DNA of 64,000 nt from Schizochytrium sp. TIO01. Its lineage: Eukaryota; Sar; Bigyra; Thraustochytrida; Thraustochytriidae. Location: the NCBI GenBank assembly GCA_004764695.1, contig SMSO01000006.1, forward strand, positions 1,592,859 to 1,656,858, written 5' to 3'. The notes beneath the pieces were generated by a model. That model was not told the origin of the DNA, did no database searches, and was given only the letters and a program-made list of their open reading frames with translations. The translations under genes were made by a program, and so were the position numbers. Shown one piece after another: positions 31,375 through 41,400 of the stretch; within the stretch, counting starts at the first letter, position 1; every line of letters begins with the position of its first letter.

Positions 31375-31735
31375 TGACGAGGAAATGCTGACTCTAAGAA
31401 CTTACACGCCTAAGACACCCGTGAAAATATGCAACACCTAGAGAAATGATTTCTTTGCGTCTGAAAAGGAAAAGTGGAGACGCTCCAGGTTATCCGAGGA
31501 CAAATGCTCGACTTAGACTCTTAAACGGAGGGATGAAAGGTCGGCTTCAGCCCATGGCAGTTCATGCCGAGGAGTTGCCATCTCTAAGGACCTCTAAGCC
31601 TACAATAACTGTAGAAAACATTCAACATCAAGAGAAATATTTTCGTTGTCTTTGAAGGAAATAAGGAAACGTAGAGCTCTCCATATTCCCTGAGGAAGAG
31701 AAGTTTACTCTTTAACAGAAGGTGAAAGGTTGGTT
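31375..31735. repeat. Diverged tandem duplication, about 188-bp period
   Basis: The segment starting near 31380 (GAGGAAATGCTGACTCTAAG) and that starting near 31568 (GAGGAGTTGCCATCTCTAAG) align along about 170 bases. Matching landmarks are CGCCTAAGACA/AGCCTACAATA, AGAGAAAT..TTTC, GAAAAGTGGAGACGCTCC/GAAACGTAGAGCTCTCC, and GATGAAAGGTCGGCTTC/GGTGAAAGGTTGGTTTC. Divergence is considerable, and I see no open frame shared by both copies. Confidence 0.6.
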
Positions 31736-32487
31736 TCGGGGTGTCTTCGTAAATACATAATCAAGGAGGAAACTTTCACGTGTGTAGCAACAAAACAAAA
31801 ACCCAGTCAGGAGTACGTGAGTAGCAGTTCCGGGAACAGAGTTATTAAGTGAAGAAGAAACAGCATTTGGTTGGAAGGCGATGAACTCAGCGCCAAGGAC
31901 GCTGATCTGTTTGAGCAAAGCCTTACTCTAAAGGAAACGTAAGAACTTAATTCAGGAAGTGCTATTCAATGATTACCTATTTATGAGGTAGATTATATCT
32001 TTTTTAAAAGATTAAGCATTAGCTTATGTCAATGGTGCAATGCGGTTCTTATAATTAGGGTTACTCAAAGATAAGAATTTTATTGCAACAGATTAGACAA
32101 CAGGTTACCAAGATTACATTGGAAACTATGTGCAGGCAGTGACTACACCAGCGCACAAAGCTCATTCGCTATTCATAGGCTTTGTATAGCTCGACCTGTT
32201 CTGTAGTATCCCTCGGCCTTGCAAGTAACTTGCAGCAAAGGACAAGAAGAAGATATCTTTGTTTAAATGTCAAATATGGCCCATGGCAAACCAAGAAATT
32301 GTTGTGGTTTTATTGTTCAATTTCTTCAATATCCATTAATTTGACTACATGTATACTTGGTTTGAGAAATAAAAACCTTATTAAAATTCCCCATATTGGC
32401 TGTTTTTGTGAGTTCTCTTATCTCAGGAATATTCATGTATTCATTCATGTCTTCATGTAAATATAGTTATTCCAAAGTACTTTTGAA
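31736..32487. other. Intergenic, AT-rich
   Basis: About 750 bp, no recognised gene. It adjoins the stop codon of the kinase/RBR gene, so its right end should be that gene's 3' UTR. Confidence 0.4.
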
Positions 32488-35400
32488 TTATTCTAAAATA
32501 AAGTCAGGACCAACAAGATCCGCTGTTAGCAGAGGTCCAAGCTGCTCTTTTAGAACACTTGAAAGGTCGTGAATATTTACACTCCAGTACTCACGAAGAC
32601 GATCTGCACGCAACAGGCGCCACGCTTTGCGGACCTGCTCAAATGAATCTGGGAAAAACGGATCATTACCTAATTTTCTTGAGCAGGTTCTTACATGGGT
32701 ATGACAAGCATCGCTATCCGGTGAGCTATACTCAAGACACCAAGCGCAAAAGTAGTGACCACATTTATCACTGCCACACTCCACTGCGCAACAGCCATCA
32801 AATTGATCGAAACAAGTATTGCAATGTGGGCAAGATGCATTCAGAATCTTTTCTTGGATATGCTTCAAGTGTCGCTCTGTGTCACGAGTCAGCCCGTCAG
32901 TCTGTAAGAATGTTTCCATATGCCTCCGGATCTCCTGCTCAGCCCATATTGCAGCTTCGTTTTCCGCCTTCATTCGCGCAATAAGCATAAGGTGATTTAG
33001 AGCATTTGGCGCCAAACGAGTGATCTCTTGACCCGAGATTCTTTTATCACACCCAGGCTTCATGCAAGCCATCGTTCCATCACTGTCCACGGATACACAC
33101 GCTTGAGGTTTTGCTGCGGCTTCTACCGAATGCGCGACACAATCCTTGCAAAGGAAGTCTCCATCCTCACAACTTGTTCCTTCGAATAGGGCGTTTTCCT
33201 CCATACACACAATGCACACTTCCACAGAAACCTTTGCAAATCCAAATGCCTCGTGCTGAAGTGCTTCCTGAGCACTCAAACGCGTATCAGGGTCTGTTGC
33301 TTTGAGAGAATCAATTAAGGTCTTCATCGTAATCGTTGGATCAGGATATAGATCCTCTAACACTACTCCCACTGAGTACATATCCATGGATGTTTTAAAT
33401 GCATTTACGTGCCCGCTTCGCAACTCAGGAGCAACATACCGAGGCGTTGCCTGAAGGGAGGTGTAAGTTGCGGTGCAGTCTGCGACTTTAATGCCATCGA
33501 AATCTCCAAGCAAAGGAGTTCCATTGCTTGTAAGAAAGATATTTTCCGGTTTGATGTCACAGTGGACAATTGAGTGAACATGCAAATCTGCAACGCCAAC
33601 GAGTAGACCCATGGCAAGGCGATCACGAACCATTTTGCCTTCACGAGGGTGCTCCGAAATCCACTGTGCTAGATCCCCTTGCTCATAGAAAGGCATCATG
33701 ATGCAGCCTCGTGGCATTCCATGAGACGTGTCCACGAAAGCACCGATGATATGGATCACATGCTGAGACACAATCTTACCCAGGTTTGCAACTTGCTTAT
33801 AGAAAGATGAGGATTGATTTGAGTTTGCAAGTTGAAATTGTTTCAAAACCAAGGTTTCACCAACGTTGTCAAATACCTTTTGCACCGTCTTTCCTCCTCT
33901 TGAGGCGAGAGGAGCCCCGTTGAAACGAAAATCTGAGACTGCAACATTGGCCAACCATAGATCTGAACGTGCCACCTCAAAAAGTCCTTCTGTATTGACA
34001 TGCAGTCTTTCTAGCCAAGTCTTATCTTTCAATAGCTCTGGATAATGATCTTCCGCATGTTGCAATGTCTCAGCAAGCTTATGTCGAAATCTTTTACTCA
34101 GATCAAAAGGAGTACCTTCTGAAAGAATTCGCTCTTGTTTTGCTATCCTCCGCCCAAAAAATTCTGTCGCTCCTTCTGAATCCTCCGCTTCGAGATTATC
34201 TCTGGCCTTTTTTAAGCTTTTCAGGCTTTCCATCGCTTTTCTCGAAGCAACAAGCTTTTCATACATTTTCTCTAAATGTAACAGATCTGGCATCTTGGTG
34301 CCTAAGAGGACGTGATTATACGTCTTGTTGAAGTTCTCCAGTGAAAGCCTGGCTGATATGCTGGAGTCAGAGCCTTCCACTGAAGTTTCCCGCCAGATGG
34401 TGCAATGTTGAATTAATATCAATGAGCATTTCGACAGCCTCTTCGTACAAGTTATCCTCGCTGAGGACGTTGAGTTCTTCTTGAAGAGCATTTCGAAGTT
34501 CTGACATCTCATGTGCTAGCTCAGCGAGCTTTTCGGGTTCTGTGACCGCAAGATAGAAAGTATCACCAAGCCCCAGCTTCGATGCTCGCAATACCACACT
34601 TTCTGCAGCTTTCTTGCTCAGTTCTCTAGTAGCATTGAATTGATTTCCATACTTCATCTTACACGATTCAACGCATTTGCCAGCGCGCTCCACCAGTCCT
34701 TGATAGTGTTTAAGCCCAACTTCATTTGCTTGATGAGCGGCTTTCGCATCATTTCGATTCAAATCATCCAAAAATAATGCAAGTCGTTTTTGGAAATCAC
34801 ATGCAGCAACCTCATCACGTTCGCAGCAATCTACACGAAGCCAAGGGTACACCTCCTGCAAGAGTGAGCGCAAGCCATCCCTGGCAGCATTACGCTCTTC
34901 AATGAGACCTTGCAATGCAGTTTGATGACTCTCTCTGATTTGCTTCTGAGAGGAATCTAAGCGTTCCTTTAAATTTTCAATGGAGTCAAAAGTCTGCCAA
35001 AGCTTCATTTGAGCAAAGTGACTTTGAATTGACGGCGCTATGAATTCCTTAAGCAAGGTAATGCCTTCTTCTTTATCTCTAGCAAGGCTAGTACGCTTGT
35101 TGGAGACCCCCTTAGCCAGTTGCATCACATCGGAAAAGCTTCCCGTGGCAATTTCCAGCAGTTCCCTGAATGAATGATAACACGAAGTATGAGTATTGAG
35201 CGAGTTAGGGCCCTATTGCACGAATGAATTTAAACCCATCGACTAACAAAGGATAATTGGACTAACGCACGCATATCCTACACTATCAACTTACTCCGAT
35301 TCAACCAAAGAAGTCTTTGCCGAGGTATATGGGGCCGTGTCTATAGAATCACTATTCTCTTCAGAAGAGCACACTTCGGTGAACAATTCTTCAGGGGTGA

Positions 35401-38400
35401 GTGTTCCATAGTCGTATCTACATTATATCACTCAAACAACCAGAAAAAAACTGTTAGAGTATTGATCCACGTTACTCCCAATAGAACGAAGAAAAACTGA
35501 AACGTGTTCCCGAGGCTAAGAACAACAGTATAATTAAACAAAACTTACTCGATTTGAACTGACGGGCATGCTTTGTACAGCACCTTCGCAAGGGCCTCCC
35601 AGCCCTCATCGTCAATGGGGTTACAAGCAAGACTGTGTAGTTGCCATTTGATACGTTTTCAGGACAATGTCAGTTGTGTTGTGTCAATCTAAATTCTCAA
35701 TTCTCAGCTGCACGATATCTCTCAGCATGTTGCCTGGCCTACATCTTCAGCATTTGCTCATCACTTTCACGTTTGCATTCTCCAGTGAGTATCCCCATAC
35801 GTTTCGATTGTGAGTCATTGCACTTGCCATGCGCTGTTGCAGTGCTTCATATCGTTGTTCTCAATGCAGTAAGCAGTGTATTCTCATCAATGTAACGTAC
35901 TCCAATGTTGTCAGGTTCTTGCAATGCTCCAGACCTTTGGCCAGTGCCTGACAACCTTCCCCGCTAATGTTGTTACGAGAAAGACTGTGTAGTTGCTTGC
36001 CATTGGATACGTTTTCAGCACAATGTCAGTTGTGTTGTGTCAATCTAAATTCTCAATTCTCAGCTGCACGATATCTCTCAGCATGTTGCCTGGCCTACAT
36101 CTTCAGCATTTGCTCATCACTTTGACGTTTGCATTCTCCAGTGAGTATCCCCATACGTTTCGATTGTGAGTCATTGCACTTGCCATGCGCTGTTGCAGTG
36201 CTTCATATCGTTGTTCTCAATGCAGTAAGCAGTGTATTCTCATCGCTGAAACGTACTGCAATATTGTCAGGTTCTTGCAATGCTCCAGACCTTTGGCAAG
36301 GGCCTTCCAGCCTTCATCGTCAATGCTGTTAGAAGAAAGACTGTGTAGTTGCCATTTGATACGTTTTCAGCATAATGTCAGTTGCGTTGTGTCAATCTAA
36401 ATTATCAATTCTTGACTGAACGATTTCACCTCAGCATGTTGCCGGGCCTGCATCTTCAGGATTTGCTCAACCCTTTGACTTTTGCATTTTCTAGTGACTA
36501 TGCCGATACTTTTGGATTGCGAGTCATTGGGCTTCCCAGGCGCTGTTGCTGTCCTTCATACCGTTGTTGTCTACATAATGAACAGTGTACTCTCCTCGAT
36601 GAAACGTACTCCAATATTGTCAGGTTCTTACAATGCTCTAGACCTTTGGCAAGAGCCTTCCAGCCTCCATCGTCGATGCAGACAATGCAAAGCCTATGTA
36701 GTTGCCATTTGATACGTTTTCAGCACAATGTCAGTTGCGTTGAGTCAACATAAATTCTCAATTCTCAGCTGCATGATATCACCTCAGCATGTTGCCTGGC
36801 CTGCATCTTCAGCATTTGCTCATCACTTTGACGTTTGCATTCTGTAGTGACTATGCCGATACTTTTCGATTGCGAGTCATTGCACTTGCCATGCGCTGTT
36901 GCAATGCTTCATATCGTTGTTCTCCATGTAGTAAGCAGTGTATTCTCATCAATGAAACGTACTCCAGCGTTGTCAGGTTCTGGCAATGCTCCAGACCTTT
37001 GGCCAGTGCCTGACAACCTTCCCCGCTAATGTTGCTACGATAAAGACTGTGTAGTTGCTTGCCATTTGATACGTTTTCAGCACAATGTCAGTTGAGTTGT
37101 GTCAACCTAAATTCTTAATTCTCAGCTGCACGATTTCACCTCAGCATGTTGCCGGGCCTGCATCTTCAGCATTTGCTCAGCGCTTTGACGTTTGCATTTT
37201 CTAGTGACTATGCCGCTACGTTTCGATTGTGAGTCATTGCACTTGCCATGCGCTGTTGCAGTGCTTCATAGCGTTGTTCTCCATGTAGTAAGCAGTGTAT
37301 TCTCATCAATAAAACATACTCCAATGTTGTTAGGTTCTGGCAATGCTCCAGACTTTTGGCCAGTGCCTGACAACCTTCCGCGCCAATGCGGTTAGAAGAA
37401 AGACTGTGTAGTTGCTTGCCATTTGATACGTTTTTAGCACAATGTCAGTTGTGTTGTGTCAATCTAAATTCTCAATTCTCAGCTGCACGATTTCACCTCA
37501 GCATGTTGCCTGGCCTGCATCTTCAGCATTTGCTCATCACTTTGACGTTTGCATTCTCCAGTGAGTATCCCCATACGTTTCGATTGTGAGTCATTGCACT
37601 TGCCATGCGCTGTTGCAGTGCTTCATATCGTTGTTCTCCATGTAGTAAGCAGTGTATTCTCATCAATGAAACGTACTCCAATGTTGTCAGGTTCTGGCAA
37701 TGCTCCAGACCTTTGGCCAGTGCCTGACAACCTTCCGCACCAATCTCGTTGTAAGAAAGACTGTGTAGTTGGTTGCCATTTGATACGTTTTCAGCACAAT
37801 GTCAGTTGTGTTGTGTCAATCTAAATTATCAATTCTCAGCTGCACGATTTCACCTCAGCATGTTGCCGGGCCTGCATCTTCAGCATTTGCTCATCACTTT
37901 GACGTTTGCATTCTCCAGTGAGTATCCCCATACGTTTCGATTGTGAGTCATTGCACTTGCCATGCGCTGTTGCAGTGCTTCATAGCGTTGTTCTCCATGT
38001 AGTAAGCAGTGTATTCTCATCAATGAAACGTACTCCAATGTTGTCAGGTTCTGGCAATGCTCCAGACCTTTGGCCAGTGCCTGACAACCTTCCGCGCCAA
38101 TCTTGTTGCTAGGAAGACTGTGTAGTTGCTTGCAATTTGATACGTTTTCAGCACAATGTCAGTTGAGTTGTGTCAACCTAAATTCTCAATTCTCAGCTGC
38201 ACGATATCTCTCAGCATGTTGTCTGGCCTGCATCTTCAGCATTTGCTCATCACTTTGACGTTTGCATTCTCCAGTGAGTATCCCCATACGTTTCGATTGT
38301 GAGTCATTGCACTTGCCATGCGCTGTTGCAGTGCTTCATATCGTTGTTCTCCATGTAGTAAGCAGTGTATTCTCATCAATGAAACGTACTTCAATGTTGT

Positions 38401-41400
38401 CAGGTTCTGGCAATGCTCCAGACCTTTGCCCAGTGCCTGACAACCTTCCGCACCAATCTCGTTGTAAGAAAGACTGTGCCGTTGGTTGCCATTTGATACA
38501 TTTTCAGCACAATGTCAGTTGTGTTGTGTCAATCTAAATTCTCAATTCTCAGCTGCACGATTTCATCTCAGCATGTTGCCTGGCCTGCATCTTCAACATT
38601 TGCTCATCACTTTGACGTTTGCATTCTCTAGTGAGTATCCCCATACGTTTCGATTGTGAGTCATTGCACTCGCCATGCGCTGTTGCAGTGCTTCATATCG
38701 TTGTTCTCCATGTAGTAAGCAGTGTATTCTCATCAATGAAACGTACTCCAGCGTTGTCAGGTTCTTGCAATGCTCCAGACTTTTGGCCAGTGCCTGACAA
38801 CCTTCCACGCTAATGTTGCTACGGAAAAGACTGTGTAGTTGCTTGCCATTTGATACGTTTTCAGCACAATGTCAGTTGTGTTGTGTCAACCTAAATTCTC
38901 AATTCTCAGCTGCACGATATCTCTCAGCATGTTCCCTGGCCTACATCTTCAGCATTTGCTCATCATTTTGACGTTTGCATTCTCTAGTGAGTATCCCCAT
39001 ACGTTTCGATTGTGAGTCATTGCACTTGCCATGCGCTGTTGCAGTGCTTCATATCGTTGTTTTCAATGCAGTAAGCAGTGTATTCTCATCAATGTAACGT
39101 ACTTCAATGTTGCCAGGTTCTTGCAATGCTCCAGACCTTTGCCCAGTGCCTGACAACCTTCCCCGCTAATGTTGCTACGAGAAAGACTGTGTAGTTGCTT
39201 GCCATTTGATACGTTTTCAGCACAATGTCAGTTGTGTTGTGTCAACCTAAATTCTCAATTCTCAGCTGCACGATATCTCTCAGCATGTTCCCTGGCCTAC
39301 ATCTTCAGCATTTGCTCATCACTTTGACATTTGCATTCTCCAGTGAGTATCCCCATACGTTTCGATTGTGAGTCATTGCACTTGCCATGCGCTGTTGCAG
39401 TGCTTCATATCGTTGTTCTCAATGCAGTAAGCAGTGTATTCTCATCAATGAAACGTACTTCAATGTTGTCAGATTCTGGCAATGCTCCAGACTTTTGGCC
39501 AGTGCCTGACAACCTCTCGCGCCAATGTGGTTAGAAGAAAGACTGTGTAGTTGCTTGCCATTGGATACGTTTTCAGCATAATGTCAGTTGTGTTGTGTCA
39601 ATCTAAATTCTCAATTCTCAGCTGCACGATTTCACCTCAGCATGTTGCCTGCATCTTCAGCATTTGCTCATCACTTTGACGTTTGCATTCTCTAGTGACT
39701 ATGCCGATACTTTTTGATTGCGAGTCATGGCACTTGCCATGCGCTGTTGCAGTGCTTCATATCGTTGTTCTCCATGTAGCAAGCAGTGTATTCTCATCAA
39801 TGAAACGTACTCCAGCGTTGTCAGGTTCTGGCAATGCTCCAGACCTTTGGCAAGGGCCTTCCAGCCTTCCTCGTCAATGCGGTTAGAAGAAAGACTGTGT
39901 AGTTGCTTGCCATTTCATACGTTTTTAGCATAATGTCAGTTGCGTTGTGTCAATCTAAATTATCAATTTTTGACTGAACGATTTCACCTCAGCATGTTGC
40001 CGGGCCTGCATCTTCAGCATTTGCTCACCACTTTGACGTTTGCATTCTCCAGTGAGTATCCCCATACGTTTCGATTGTGAGTCATTGCACTTGCCATGCG
40101 CTGTTGCAGTGCTTCATACCGTTGTTCTCCATGTAGCAAGCAGTGTATTCTCATCAATGAAACGTACTACAGCGTTGTCAGGTTCTGGCAATGCTCCAGA
40201 CCTTTGGCAAGGGCCTTCCAGCCTTTCTTGTCAATCCCGTTAGAAGAAAGACTGTGTAGTTGCTTGCCATTTGATACGTTTTCAGCACAATGTCAGTTGA
40301 GTTGTGTCAATCTAAATTCTCAATTCTCAGCTGCACGATTTCACCTCAGCATGTTGCCTGCATCTTCAGCATTTACTCATCACTTTGACGTTTGCATTCT
40401 CTAGTGACTATGCGGATACGTTTCGATTGCGAGTCATTTCAGTTGCCATGCGCTGTTGCAGTGCTTCATATCGTTGTTTTCAATGCAGTAAGCAGTGTAT
40501 TCTCATCAATGTAACGTACTTCAATGTTGCCAGGTTCTTGCAATGCTCCAGACCTTTGCCCAGTGCCTGACAACCTTCCCCGCTAATGTTGCTACGGAAA
40601 AGACTGTGTAGTTGCTTGCCATTTGATACATTTTCAGCACAATGTCAGTTGTGTTGTGTCAACCTAAATTCTCAATTCTCAGCTGCACGATATCTCTCAG
40701 CATGTTCCCTGGCCTACATCTTCAACATTTGCTCATCACTTTCACGTTTGCATTCTCCAGTGAGTATCCCCATACGTTTCGATTGTGAGTCATTGCACTT
40801 GCCATGCGCTGTTGCAGTGCTTCATAGCGTTGTTCTCCATGTAGCAAGCAGTGTATTCTCATCAATGAAACGTACTTCAGCGTTGTCAGGTTCTGGCAAT
40901 GCTCCAGACCTTTGGCAAGGGCCTTCCAGCCTTCCTTGTCAATCCCGTTAGAAGAAAGACTGTGTAGTTGCTTGCCATTTCATACGTTTTCAGCACAATG
41001 TCAGTTGTGTTGTGTCAATCTAAATTCTCAATTCTCAGCTGCACGATATCTCTCAGCATGTTGCCTGGCCTGCATCTTCAGCATTTGCTCATCACTTTGA
41101 CGTTTGCATTTTCTAGTGACTATGCCGATACGTTTCGATTGTGAGGCATTGCACTTGCCATGCGCTGTTGCAGTGCTTCATAGCGTTGTTCTCCATGTAG
41201 TAAGCAGTGTATTCTCATCAATGAAACGTACTTCAATGTTGTCAGGTTCTGGCAATGCTCCAGACTTTTGGCCAGTGCCTGACAACCTTCCTCGCGAATC
41301 CCGTTGTAAGAAAGACTGTGTAGTTGCTTGCCATTTGATACATTTTCAGCACAATGTCAGTTGTGTTGTGTCAATCTAAATTCTCAATTCTCAGCTGCAC

